Positions 53,539 to 64,000 of a stretch of 64,000 nt of DNA are shown here, piece after piece. The translations under genes were made by a program, and so were the position numbers. The number at the start of each line of letters is the position of its first letter. Position 1 is the stretch's first letter. The notes beneath the pieces were generated by a model that worked only from the letters and a program-made list of their open reading frames with translations, was not told the DNA's origin and ran no database searches. The stretch lies in the NCBI GenBank assembly GCA_028713555.1, contig JAQTOA010000004.1, positions 1 to 64,000 of the forward strand, written 5' to 3'. The DNA is from Sterolibacterium sp. Lineage in GTDB: Bacteria > Pseudomonadota > Gammaproteobacteria > Burkholderiales > Rhodocyclaceae.

Positions 53539-55509
53539 TTGACCGCCATCGCCATCGATCTCGAATCCGTCTTTGCCGTTGATGGCCCGCTGGCGCGAGT
53601 CGTGACCGGTTATCGTCAGCGGCCGCAACAGCTCGAAATGGCTGTACGCATCGCTGCAGCTATCGGCGAAAATCGCGTACATGTGGCCGAGGCAGGCACC
53701 GGTACCGGCAAGACTTTTGCCTATCTGGTGCCGGCACTGCTTTCCGGCGGCAAGGTGATCATTTCCACCGGCACCAAGACTTTGCAGGATCAGCTGTTCC
53801 AGCGCGATCTGCCAGCGGTGCGCGAGGCGCTCAAGGTCTCGGCCAGCATCGCGCTGCTCAAGGGTCGCGCCAATTACGTCTGCCACTATCACCTGGAACG
53901 CGCTGTCTCCGACGGCCGTTTTCAGTCGCGTGCGGAGGCTGGACACATTAGGACTATCGCGCGTTTCGCCAAGACCACCAAGACCGGCGACAAGGGGCAA
54001 CTGGGGGCGGTGCCGGAGGATTCCGGGGCATGGGCGGCGGCGACCTCGACGCGCGAGAATTGTCTCGGCCAGGAATGCCCGCACAACAAGAACTGCTTTG
54101 TGCTGGCGGCGCGGCGTGAAGCACTGACTGCCGATATTGTGGTGGTCAATCATCACCTGTTCTTCGCCGACGTGATGCTGCGCGACGATGGACTGGGTGA
54201 ATTGTTGCCGGCCTGCAACACGGTGATTTTCGACGAGGCGCACCAGTTGCCCGAAGTCGCCGGACTGTTTTTCGGCGAGAACCTTGGCACCGGACAGATT
54301 CTCGACTTGGCCCGCGATGCGCGTCTGGAAGCGCTTGCCGCCGCCAAGGATTACCAGCCTTTGCAGGATGCCACGCGCGCGGTCGAGAAAGCCGGGCGCG
54401 ACCTGCGCCTGGCAGTGGCTGAAGAGACCGCCCGTTTCGCCGCCGCCCAACTGGAGAAACAGGATAACTTCCAGCGGGCGCTGCTGCTGCTTGCCGAGGA
54501 ACTGGCGGCGTTCTGCATTCATCTCGAAAGCCAGGCCGAGCGTTCGGAAGGCTTGGCCAACTGCCTGCAGCGGGCGCTGGAACTGGCGGCACGCCTGAAA
54601 CGCTGGCGCAGCCTGGAGGATGCGACGCAAGTCCGTTGGGTGGAGGTATTCAGCCATGCGCTGGCGCTAAACTTGACGCCGCTCGATGTCGGCGAAATCT
54701 TTCGCCGACAGTTGGAGGGGCATCCGCGTGCCTGGGTGTTTACCTCGGCCACCCTCGCCGTCGGCAAGGATTTTTCCCACTATGGCAGCGAGTTGGGCTT
54801 GCCCGACGATGCGACCGACTACGGTTTATGGGGCAGTCCGTTCGACTATGCCGCCAATGCCTTGCTGTATGTGCCGCAAGGCATGCCAGACCCAAACAGC
54901 GGGGAGTATCCGGAAGCGGTGGCGGAGGCCGCCTACCCGGCCATCGTTGCGGCCGGGGGGCGCGCTTTCGTGCTATGCACTTCGCTGCGCGCCATGCGGC
55001 GTATCCATGAACAACTGGCGGAGCGCTTCACGCGCGATGGCCACGAGTTTCCGCTGCTGCTGCAGGGGGAGGGGGCGAAGGCGGAATTGCTGGCGCGTTT
55101 TCGCCAGCTTGGCAATGCTGTGCTGGTGGCCAGCCAGAGCTTCTGGGAAGGTGTCGATGTACGCGGCGCGGCGCTGTCGCTGGTGGTCATCGACAAGCTG
55201 CCGTTCGCCCCACCCGACGACCCGGTGCTGGCCGCGCGTATCGAGCAGTTGAAGAAGGCGGGCAAGAATCCCTTCATGGATTACCAATTGCCGCGCACCG
55301 TCATCAGTATGAAGCAGGGCGCCGGCCGGTTGATCCGCGACGAGACCGACCGCGGCGTGTTGATGGTGTGCGATCCGCGTCTGGTCAACAAACCCTATGG
55401 CCGTCGGGTTTGGCAGTCATTACCGCCGATGCACCGCAGTCGCGTGATCGAGGATGTTGAGGAATTCTTTGCAGCCTCGACTGGGGGAGCAGGTAAACTA
55501 GCGGAATGA
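53539..55509 (+). CDS. DinG/YoaA-type ATP-dependent helicase
   Basis: A 656-residue superfamily 2 helicase of the XPD-like iron-sulfur group: Walker A AEAGTGTGKTFAYLVPAL near residue 55, four Fe-S cysteines (NYVCHYH, NCLGQECPHNKNC), DEAH box VIFDEAHQLPE, and motif VI QGAGRLIRDETDRG. It unwinds DNA during repair and resembles YoaA more than DinG. The start is TTG with a weak ribosome site, and no better start is seen. It overlaps the next gene by 4 bases. Confidence 0.93.
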   Translation: MTAIAIDLESVFAVDGPLARVVTGYRQRPQQLEMAVRIAAAIGENRVHVAEAGTGTGKTFAYLVPALLSGGKVIISTGTKTLQDQLFQRDLPAVREALKVSASIALLKGRANYVCHYHLERAVSDGRFQSRAEAGHIRTIARFAKTTKTGDKGQLGAVPEDSGAWAAATSTRENCLGQECPHNKNCFVLAARREALTADIVVVNHHLFFADVMLRDDGLGELLPACNTVIFDEAHQLPEVAGLFFGENLGTGQILDLARDARLEALAAAKDYQPLQDATRAVEKAGRDLRLAVAEETARFAAAQLEKQDNFQRALLLLAEELAAFCIHLESQAERSEGLANCLQRALELAARLKRWRSLEDATQVRWVEVFSHALALNLTPLDVGEIFRRQLEGHPRAWVFTSATLAVGKDFSHYGSELGLPDDATDYGLWGSPFDYAANALLYVPQGMPDPNSGEYPEAVAEAAYPAIVAAGGRAFVLCTSLRAMRRIHEQLAERFTRDGHEFPLLLQGEGAKAELLARFRQLGNAVLVASQSFWEGVDVRGAALSLVVIDKLPFAPPDDPVLAARIEQLKKAGKNPFMDYQLPRTVISMKQGAGRLIRDETDRGVLMVCDPRLVNKPYGRRVWQSLPPMHRSRVIEDVEEFFAASTGGAGKLAE

Positions 55510-56837
55510 ATATGCTTAGCCCATCTCACGACTGCATCGAACAGGCTAAACGATTGAATATCGATTGCCAGTGTGTTTCGCTCGACCACGAGCGCTTGCG
55601 CCTGGAACTGGAAAATATCAGTCCCGGTTTTTACGCCGAAGTGATCGAAAGCCGACCGCATTTGTTCGCCGCTTCGCTGGTGTACGTCAGCGCCGCCCAT
55701 GTGCGGACGATGGCCGTCACCATCGCCGCCATCGAGCGTGTCGTCGCCATGCCAGCCTATCAGGCGCAGGTACAGGCCTATGCGCCGGAGATCGCGAGGC
55801 GCGAAAACGCGACGCCTGGCGTATTTCTCGGCTATGACTTTCATCTTGGGGAAAGCGGACCGCAACTCATCGAGATCAACTCCAACGCCGGCGGCGGCAT
55901 GCTCAATGCCGTGCTGGAACGGGCCCAGCAGTATTGCTGCGTGGATAGCGGTTTGCATTTGCCGGGCTTGCTCGGCGATCCGAATCACATCGAGCCCGAG
56001 CAACTGTTTCTCGATATGTTTCGCGCCGAGTGGCGGGCGGCGCGCGGCAGCGGTGGCCAAGTCCCGCCATTACGCAGCGTCGCCATTGTCGATGACCAGC
56101 CTGCTGCGCAATACCTGCATCCGGAATTCGTGCTCTTTCAGCGTCTGTTCACGCATCATTGCATTCGCGCCGTGATCTGCGATCCCAGCGAGCTGGAACT
56201 GCGCCACGGCGAGTTGTGGCATGGGGAAACGCGCATCGACCTGGTGTATAACCGGCTTACCGATTTCTCTCTTGAAGAATCCGGGCATGAAACCTTGCGC
56301 TTGGCTTATCTCGCGGATGCCGCGGTAGTGACGCCGCATCCGCGTACCCATGCCCTGTATGCCGACAAGCGCAACCTGGCGATCTTGTGCGACGACGGCT
56401 TGCTTGCCGGCTGGGGCGTGGATGAGCAAACGCGGCGGATTTTGGCTGCTGGCATTCCGCGCACCGAACGTGTCGATGCGGCTCGTGCCGAGGACTATTG
56501 GCTGCGCCGCAAACAGCTGTTCTTCAAGCCGGCCGCCGGTTATGGCAGCAAGGCAGCTTATCGCGGCGACAAACTGACGCGCCGGGTGTTCGAGGAGATC
56601 ATGGCGGGTGCGAATTTGTCCGAATATGTGGCCCAAGCCTTGGTGCCGCCTTCGTCGCGCCACCTGGAAGTCGCGGGCAAGGCGGTGCAACTCAAGCTCG
56701 ATTTGCGCAACTATGTGTATGACGGCCATGTGCAACTGATCGCTGCGCGGCTATATCAGGGGCAGACCACCAACTTCCGGACTCCTGGCGGCGGTTTTGC
56801 CCCGGTCCTGGAAGTGTTATGCAAGGATGGCGCATGA
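55506..56837 (+). CDS. unrecognised protein, possible ATP-grasp enzyme
   Basis: 443 residues, no signal or membrane segment. GVFLGYDFHLGESGPQLIEI followed by NSNAGGGMLN, later VYNRLTDFSLEE, TPHPRTHALYADKRNLAIL and KPAAGYGSKAAYRG resemble the metal and nucleotide elements of circularly permuted ATP-grasp ligases such as glutathionylspermidine synthase. I cannot name a substrate. It overlaps the helicase gene by 4 bases and mobB by 4 bases, so it is translated in line with molybdenum cofactor genes. Confidence 0.7.
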   Translation: MNMLSPSHDCIEQAKRLNIDCQCVSLDHERLRLELENISPGFYAEVIESRPHLFAASLVYVSAAHVRTMAVTIAAIERVVAMPAYQAQVQAYAPEIARRENATPGVFLGYDFHLGESGPQLIEINSNAGGGMLNAVLERAQQYCCVDSGLHLPGLLGDPNHIEPEQLFLDMFRAEWRAARGSGGQVPPLRSVAIVDDQPAAQYLHPEFVLFQRLFTHHCIRAVICDPSELELRHGELWHGETRIDLVYNRLTDFSLEESGHETLRLAYLADAAVVTPHPRTHALYADKRNLAILCDDGLLAGWGVDEQTRRILAAGIPRTERVDAARAEDYWLRRKQLFFKPAAGYGSKAAYRGDKLTRRVFEEIMAGANLSEYVAQALVPPSSRHLEVAGKAVQLKLDLRNYVYDGHVQLIAARLYQGQTTNFRTPGGGFAPVLEVLCKDGA

Positions 56838-57337
56838 AGATTTTTGGTTTCGCGGGTTATTCCGGTGCCGGCAAGACGACGCTGATCGAAAAGTTGATCC
56901 CATGTTTTACTACGAAGGGATTGCGCATCTCGCTGATCAAGCATGCTCACCATAGCTTCGACCTCGATAAGTCCGGCAAGGACTCCTTTCGTTTTCGCGA
57001 GGCGGGTGCTACGGAAGTCCTTCTGGTTTCCAGCCAGCGTTGGGTGCTGATGCATGAGTTGAGAGAGCAAGCCGAGCCGACTCTTGAAGAACAATTGACG
57101 CGTATGTCGCCATGCGATCTGGTGCTGGTGGAAGGATTCAAAAATACCCCTATCCCCAAGCTTGAAGTTCACCGCACGGCCAACAACAAACCGCTGATCT
57201 ATCCCGAGAACCCGAATGTGGTCGCCTTGGCGAGCGATGGGCAAATCGAATCACCGCTGCCGTGGTTCAACCTCGACGATATCGATGCCATTGCCAATTT
57301 CATTCTGCATCACCAGGAAATCAAATGTCCCTGCTGA
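56834..57337 (+). CDS. mobB: molybdopterin-guanine dinucleotide synthesis adapter
   Basis: A GTP-binding protein of 167 residues aiding guanylation of molybdopterin. The P-loop GYSGAGKTTLIEKLI lies near the N-terminus, followed by LIKHAHHSFDLDKSGKDSFRFREAGA and VLVEGFKN. The ATG at 56834 overlaps the previous stop (ATGA). It overlaps moeA by 13 bases. Confidence 0.94.
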   Translation: MKIFGFAGYSGAGKTTLIEKLIPCFTTKGLRISLIKHAHHSFDLDKSGKDSFRFREAGATEVLLVSSQRWVLMHELREQAEPTLEEQLTRMSPCDLVLVEGFKNTPIPKLEVHRTANNKPLIYPENPNVVALASDGQIESPLPWFNLDDIDAIANFILHHQEIKCPC

Positions 57338-58569
57338 CTTACGATGAAGCACTCCGGCAACTGCTGGCCGGCGCCCGGCCACTGATGGAAATCGAATCCT
57401 TGAACACTTTCGATGCGCTCGGCAGGGTTCTGGCTGCCGCACAGATTTCCACCATTGCCGTGCCGCCGCTCGACAATTCCGCTATGGACGGCTATGCGCT
57501 GCGTTGTGCCGATGTTCCAGCGCCCGGCGCACGACTGGCAGTGGCGCAGCGCATCCCTGCCGGGAGTGTGGGACATACTCTGGCCCCCGGAACGGCCGCG
57601 CGAATTTTCACCGGCGCCCCGATACCTGCTGGAGCGGATGCAGTCGTCATGCAGGAAATGTGCGAGATCGACAATGACGGGAGCAAGCCTGGCGGATCGC
57701 AGGTGACGATCAACCATGTGCCGCATGCCGGCGAGTGGATTCGTCGCGCTGGCGAGGATATCCGTGCCAGCGCCGTGGTGCTTTGTGCCGGCACGCGTCT
57801 TTTCGCGCCTCAACTGGGGCTGGCGGCGTCGGTCGGAATTGCCGTTCTGCCGGTTTTTCGGCGCTTGCGCGTGGCCTTGTTTTCCACCGGCAACGAGCTC
57901 GTGATGCCGGGCGAAATGGATGCCAGCGCTTTGCCGCCGGGCGCGATCTACAATTCCAACCGTTTCCTGTTGCGCGGCCTGCTGCAGCAATTGGGCTGCC
58001 AGGTCAGCGATTTGGGCATCGTCCCGGACAACCTGGCGGCAACCCGCAAAGCGTTGCGAAAAGCCGCGGCCGACAATGATCTGATTCTGACCAGCGGCGG
58101 CGTTTCGGTTGGCGAGGAGGATCACGTCAAGCCGGCCGTGGAAGCCGAGGGGGAACTGGCTCTATGGAAGATTGCCATCAAGCCGGGCAAACCTTTGGCA
58201 TTTGGTCATGTCGGAAACAGCGACAGCCAGACCGCCTTCATCGGCCTGCCGGGAAATCCGGTATCGTGCCTGGTCACTTTCCTGATGCTGGTGCGGCCAT
58301 TCATTCTCAAGGCGCAGGGCGCTCTGGAACAACTTTTTCATCCGATGACTTTACGTGCCGATTTCGAGTTGCCGCGAACCGATCCCCGGCGCGAATTCCT
58401 GCGCGCACGCCGCGATCGGAGCGGGAAACTCGACCTGTTTCCCAACCAGAGTTCCGGCGTGCTGACTTCCACCGTGTGGGCCGACGGACTGATCGACAAT
58501 CCGCCAGGCAATTCAATCCGACGCGGCGACTTGGTCAGCTTCCTGCCATTTTCGGACTTGCTATACTGA
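57325..58569 (+). CDS. moeA: molybdopterin molybdenumtransferase
   Basis: Inserts molybdate into adenylylated molybdopterin. The 414 residues carry LDNSAMDGYALR, IFTGAPIPAGADAVVMQE, FSTGNELV, TSGGVSVGEEDHVKPA and LPGNPVSCLVTF, all family signatures. The ATG at 57325 begins the conserved domain, and the earlier in-frame ATG lies within mobB. A molybdoenzyme such as nitrate or sulfite dehydrogenase is expected elsewhere in the genome. Confidence 0.96.
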   Translation: MSLLTYDEALRQLLAGARPLMEIESLNTFDALGRVLAAAQISTIAVPPLDNSAMDGYALRCADVPAPGARLAVAQRIPAGSVGHTLAPGTAARIFTGAPIPAGADAVVMQEMCEIDNDGSKPGGSQVTINHVPHAGEWIRRAGEDIRASAVVLCAGTRLFAPQLGLAASVGIAVLPVFRRLRVALFSTGNELVMPGEMDASALPPGAIYNSNRFLLRGLLQQLGCQVSDLGIVPDNLAATRKALRKAAADNDLILTSGGVSVGEEDHVKPAVEAEGELALWKIAIKPGKPLAFGHVGNSDSQTAFIGLPGNPVSCLVTFLMLVRPFILKAQGALEQLFHPMTLRADFELPRTDPRREFLRARRDRSGKLDLFPNQSSGVLTSTVWADGLIDNPPGNSIRRGDLVSFLPFSDLLY

Positions 58570-58574
58570 CCATC

Positions 58575-58826
58575 ATGATCAAACTACTTTATTTTGCTCA
58601 TTTGCGTGAAGCGCTCGGCACCAGCGGTGAGAAAATCGAGTTGCCTGTCGGCGTTACCGATGTGACTACGTTGCGCAGCCATCTCGCGCTACGCGGCGAG
58701 GCATGGAGCGTACTGACGCAGTCGCAAAGCCTGCGCGCGGCGGTGAATCAGCGCATGGTTGGCACAGAGGCATTGATTGCCGATGGCGACGAAATCGCCT
58801 TCTTTCCGCCGGTCACCGGAGGCTAG
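58575..58826 (+). CDS. moaD: molybdopterin synthase small subunit
   Basis: An 83-residue ubiquitin-like sulfur carrier ending in the required Gly-Gly (FFPPVTGG), whose C-terminal thiocarboxylate donates sulfur to molybdopterin. The start IKLLYFAHLREALG is typical. The frame upstream belongs to moeA, and the ATG at 58575 is 5 bases after its stop. Confidence 0.94.
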   Translation: MIKLLYFAHLREALGTSGEKIELPVGVTDVTTLRSHLALRGEAWSVLTQSQSLRAAVNQRMVGTEALIADGDEIAFFPPVTGG

Positions 58827-58833
58827 GGCCTAA

Positions 58834-59295
58834 ATGTCGGTCAGCGTGCAGCGCGAAGCTTTCGATGTCGGCAGCGAGATTGCCGCGCTGACTTCTGGCG
58901 TGCACGATATCGGCGCTGTGGCGAGCTTTGTCGGTCTGGTGCGGGACATGCATGGCGGCACTAATGTCAGCGCCATGACTCTGGAACACTATCCGGGCAT
59001 GACCGAGAGCGCGCTTGAGGAGATTGTCGCCGAGGCGCGCAAGCGCTGGGAGATCATGGCGGTGCGCTTGATTCACCGCTTTGGCCGACTGGATCCGGGC
59101 GATGCGATTGTCCTGGTGATCGTCGCCGGGGCGCATCGCGGCGAGGCTTTCGCCGCTTGCGAGTTCATCATGGACTATCTCAAGACCCGCGCGCCTTTCT
59201 GGAAAAAAGAGGAAACGACGGAGGGCGATCGCTGGGTCGAGGCACGCCAGGACGATGAAACAGCGGCGTCCCGCTGGACGGCTCGCCGCTCATAA
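58834..59295 (+). CDS. moaE: molybdopterin synthase catalytic subunit
   Basis: The 153-residue large subunit of molybdopterin synthase: GAVASFVGLVRDMHGG, LEHYPGMTE, LIHRFGRLDPGDAIVLV, HRGEAFAACEFIMDYLK, and the catalytic Lys in APFWKKEE. It begins 7 bases after moaD, its partner. Confidence 0.96.
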   Translation: MSVSVQREAFDVGSEIAALTSGVHDIGAVASFVGLVRDMHGGTNVSAMTLEHYPGMTESALEEIVAEARKRWEIMAVRLIHRFGRLDPGDAIVLVIVAGAHRGEAFAACEFIMDYLKTRAPFWKKEETTEGDRWVEARQDDETAASRWTARRS

Positions 59296-59312
59296 GTGTT
59301 ACCGATCCGGGC

Positions 59313-59822
59313 TTACTTTTTCTTTTTGGCTGTTGCTTTGTCGCCGGTATTACCGAAGGCGGTGGCAGAAGCCTGAGCAATCTGCTCGAAGGCCTCGGTG
59401 GCGTTGGCCATGGCTTTTTGCATGGTTTCCACGACATTGCCGCTCGGGCCGGGCAGGGAGGTGAAGAATGTCTGGAATGTTTCCATCATGTCTTTGCTGC
59501 CGTTGGTAAGTTGCTCGGTCAGCATATGACTGAATTGGGTACGAGAGGCGTTGCCGATTTCGGAGATTTGGCGCGCCGTCTCGATCATCTGTTGCGCCGT
59601 AACTTGCGCGTATTGGGTGCGTAAAGCGATTGCCTGTTGTGGATCCTTGATCGACGCCAGAGCCTTTGCGCTCTCCACGCTTTCCTGAAAAAGTTTCTTT
59701 GCCGCATCGACTTGAATCGCCATGATGCGTTGAGAATTGTCTATCGACATCTGGGCCAGTTTCATGGCGGCTTCCATGTTTTTGCGATTCAGTTCGCTAA
59801 ATTGCTCGGTTTTTGTGGCCAT
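59313..59822 (-). CDS. phasin family protein
   Basis: A 169-residue amphipathic helical protein that coats polyhydroxyalkanoate granules. ELNRKNMEAAMKLAQMSIDNSQRIM and QQMIETARQISE fit the phasin_2 pattern, and the tail is a Lys-rich run. It implies storage polyester metabolism, common in betaproteobacteria. It is transcribed toward moaE, and its leader faces clpB. Confidence 0.92.
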   Translation of the reverse strand: MATKTEQFSELNRKNMEAAMKLAQMSIDNSQRIMAIQVDAAKKLFQESVESAKALASIKDPQQAIALRTQYAQVTAQQMIETARQISEIGNASRTQFSHMLTEQLTNGSKDMMETFQTFFTSLPGPSGNVVETMQKAMANATEAFEQIAQASATAFGNTGDKATAKKKK

Positions 59823-59926
59823 GACTGTCTCCTCGCTGGTGGTTTTGTAAGAGGATGGCGGAACAAGGACTGCCTTGCCGCCAGTAGCCCATCTTACTCC
59901 GCTTAAAGTTTACACGCCCAAGCCGA

Positions 59927-59955
59927 CTTGAAACTGGCAGACGGGTCCCCAGTTA
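59927..59955 (+). promoter_or_regulatory. heat-shock sigma-32 promoter of clpB
   Basis: CTTGAAA at 59927-59933, 13 bases, then CCCCAGTTA starting at 59947. This matches the RpoH consensus (CTTGAAA, 13-14 bases, CCCCAT-T) with one change in the -10 core. It lies 32 bases before the clpB start. Confidence 0.8.
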
Positions 59956-59986
59956 GGAAACATTATTCTCATTGACGGTATTCGCC

Positions 59987-62566
<2,580 letters not shown>

Positions 62567-62589
62567 TTTGCGGGTTTTTCGTACGCGCT

Positions 62590-63480
62590 TCAATGCTGCC
62601 AGGCGTCGAGTATTGTCGCCAACAGTAGCAGGGAGATTTGCAGCAGCGAGGCGAAGAAGGATGACATCGCTGTCTTCTTGCTTGGGTTCTGGGCCAGCTG
62701 CCATGCCTTGACGAGGAAATAGCCGCCGCCTGCCACGGCGCCGCCGAGATAGATGACGCCGCAGCCGGACCACGCCGGCAGCAACGAGGCGGCGACGAGC
62801 AGCAGGGCGCTGAAGAATACGACGCGGGCGGCCCGTGCTTCGCCGATGACGACAGGGAGCATCGGGATTCCTGCCGTGGCATAGTCGTCCTTGTAGGCGA
62901 TAGCCAGGCTCCAGAAATGCGGCGGCGTCCACAGGAAAAGCACTAATGCCAGTTGCAGCGGCACGGCGCCTATTGTGAGATTCGCCGCGGCGGCGCCGGC
63001 GAGCACGGAGAAACTGCCGGCCAGTCCGCCGATGACAATGTTGAGCCAACTGCGGCGCTTTAACCAGACGGTGTAGATGACCACGTAGAAAAATGCACCG
63101 AGAAACACATAGAACGCTGCCAGCGCGTTGCTTGCCTGCCATACCGCCAGCACCGAGAAAGCCTGGAGCACGCCAATCAGCAGCAGCCATGCCGGAGTGT
63201 GCGACAGTTCGCCAGTGACGAAGGCGCGGCCTTGCGTGCGCTGCATCAGACGGTCAATATCCCATTCGAGGTACTGGTTGAAAGCCCCAGCGCTGGCGGA
63301 GGAAATCATCACGGCGAGCGCCAGAATGGCCAGTTGAATGCTGCCAATAGCCTTTCCCGGTGTCACTGCGTAGCCGGCCAAGGCGGTGATCATGATGACG
63401 AAGCCGATGCGCAACTTGAATAGACCGACTATGTTGAGCACGACGTGCCAGATGGCGTTGTGGCGAGGCAAAGTTTCCAT
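62590..63480 (-). CDS. cyoE: protohaem IX farnesyltransferase
   Basis: An integral membrane UbiA-type prenyltransferase of 296 residues that converts haem B to haem O for a terminal oxidase (also called CtaB). The first Asp-rich motif lies in AFNQYLEWDIDRLMQRT, followed by RAFVTGEL, and later FLWTPPHFWSLAIAYKDDY. About nine hydrophobic helices are visible. The ATG at 63480 is favoured, and a GTG at 63516 is possible. It is divergent from ctaA. Confidence 0.95.
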   Translation of the reverse strand: METLPRHNAIWHVVLNIVGLFKLRIGFVIMITALAGYAVTPGKAIGSIQLAILALAVMISSASAGAFNQYLEWDIDRLMQRTQGRAFVTGELSHTPAWLLLIGVLQAFSVLAVWQASNALAAFYVFLGAFFYVVIYTVWLKRRSWLNIVIGGLAGSFSVLAGAAAANLTIGAVPLQLALVLFLWTPPHFWSLAIAYKDDYATAGIPMLPVVIGEARAARVVFFSALLLVAASLLPAWSGCGVIYLGGAVAGGGYFLVKAWQLAQNPSKKTAMSSFFASLLQISLLLLATILDAWQH

Positions 63481-63654
63481 GAATGCGAGTCGTCGGTGGG
63501 TTTTGTGCTCCGCCACGATCCGGGATGTCGTGACGCTTCTGAATTCGCCGGACCGTATAATTGGTACAAGTCTACCTCATGCCCCGGATCTGGGACAAGG
63601 TTTCACCTCTGGTCAAACTAGACGGTATAGTTGTGCTACCGTCACCCATTGAAA

Positions 63655-64000
63655 ATGCCCATGGAATCACCGAGTCGCCGGGACGTTCCGGCCTGGTTGT
63701 TGGTTTGTTGCGTGATGGTGTTCGCCACGCTGGTGGTTGGTGGCGCAACGCGCCTGACGCATTCGGGACTCTCGATAGTCGAATGGCAGCCTATCGTTGG
63801 CACGCTGCCACCACTCTCCGAGACCGACTGGCAATCGGCCTTTGCCAAGTACCAACAGACGCCAGAATTCCGGAAGGTCAATCAGCGCATGACGCTGGTG
63901 GAGTTCAAGCCCATTTTCTGGTGGGAGTTCGCGCACCGGCTCCTTGGCCGCAGCATAGGCATGGTCTTCCTGCTGCCTTTCCTGTATTTCTTTCTGCAGA
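63655..64000 (+). CDS. ctaA: haem A synthase, 5' end only
   Basis: The gene runs off the right edge. The 115 codons present encode a COX15/CtaA N-terminus: a first membrane helix (AWLLVCCVMVFATLVVGGAT), RLTHSGLSIVEWQP, then KPIFWWEFAHRLLGRSIGMV, whose His is a haem ligand. It turns haem O into haem A. With cyoE next to it, an aa3-type cytochrome oxidase is expected in this organism. The start could also be the ATG at 63661. Confidence 0.93.
   Translation, partial: MPMESPSRRDVPAWLLVCCVMVFATLVVGGATRLTHSGLSIVEWQPIVGTLPPLSETDWQSAFAKYQQTPEFRKVNQRMTLVEFKPIFWWEFAHRLLGRSIGMVFLLPFLYFFLQ

Overview
The window looks like chromosome from a sulfur-oxidising betaproteobacterium (Thiobacillus/Sulfuricella/Sulfuritalea-like; the genus is inference). 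The evidence is a complete oxidative-type dissimilatory sulfite reductase locus, dsrABEFHCMKLJOPN, followed by a uroporphyrinogen-III methyltransferase. A phasin, betaproteobacterial-style MoaDE/MoeA/MobB, EttA, ClpB and the CyoE/CtaA pair accompany it. Genes are tightly packed, and many same-strand neighbours overlap by 1-4 bases (ATGA, GTGA, TGATG), so translational coupling is common.

Layout. 0.2-2.3 kb: small DUF2934 and PAS proteins, an Hsp20, an internally deleted IS256-type element with both ends, and tRNA-Thr. 2.3-10.6 kb: a sensor kinase/NarL-type regulator pair, then a diguanylate cyclase overlapping the dTDP-rhamnose operon rmlBACD, then a metallo-beta-lactamase-fold hydrolase. 10.6-13.5 kb: a lipoprotein, then TusA, DsrE2 and a FadL-like porin. 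13.5-24.1 kb: a DUF2934-PAS-GGDEF protein, Tag, an ADP-forming acyl-CoA synthetase/GNAT fusion, a methyltransferase, RimO, a patatin-like protein, an FAD-linked dehydrogenase, tRNA-Ala and GlpD. 24.1-30.4 kb: a three-gene phosphorelay (hybrid kinase, HD-GYP regulator, receiver protein). 30.7-35.5 kb: a radical SAM protein, tRNA-Glu, tRNA-Asp, and a methylthioadenosine salvage cluster that includes an LsrF-type aldolase. 35.6-48.4 kb: sumT and dsr on the minus strand. 48.6-50.4 kb: a divergent four-gene operon. 50.4-64 kb: dioxygenase, EttA, YoaA-type helicase, an unrecognised possible ATP-grasp protein, molybdenum cofactor genes, phasin, ClpB, CyoE and the start of CtaA.

How it works together. 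Dsr proteins oxidise sulfane sulfur to sulfite. TusA and DsrE2, then DsrEFH, hand persulfide to DsrC. DsrAB oxidises it and DsrMKJOP and DsrL move the electrons. SumT and DsrN supply and amidate the sirohaem. The most unusual part is the operon divergent from dsrA: a small conserved-looking protein, a stand-alone homologue of the CRISPR RNA endonuclease Cas6/Cmx6 whose likely catalytic histidine position is Tyr, a tandem TusA with an extra cysteine in each half, and a DsrC paralogue that has lost its C-terminal cysteine. No CRISPR array or other cas gene is visible, so this may be an RNA-binding or sulfur-relay accessory to Dsr metabolism that has not been described. Two short reading frames with 4-base overlaps (between dsrB and dsrE, and between the LsrF-like gene and mtnP) also deserve testing.
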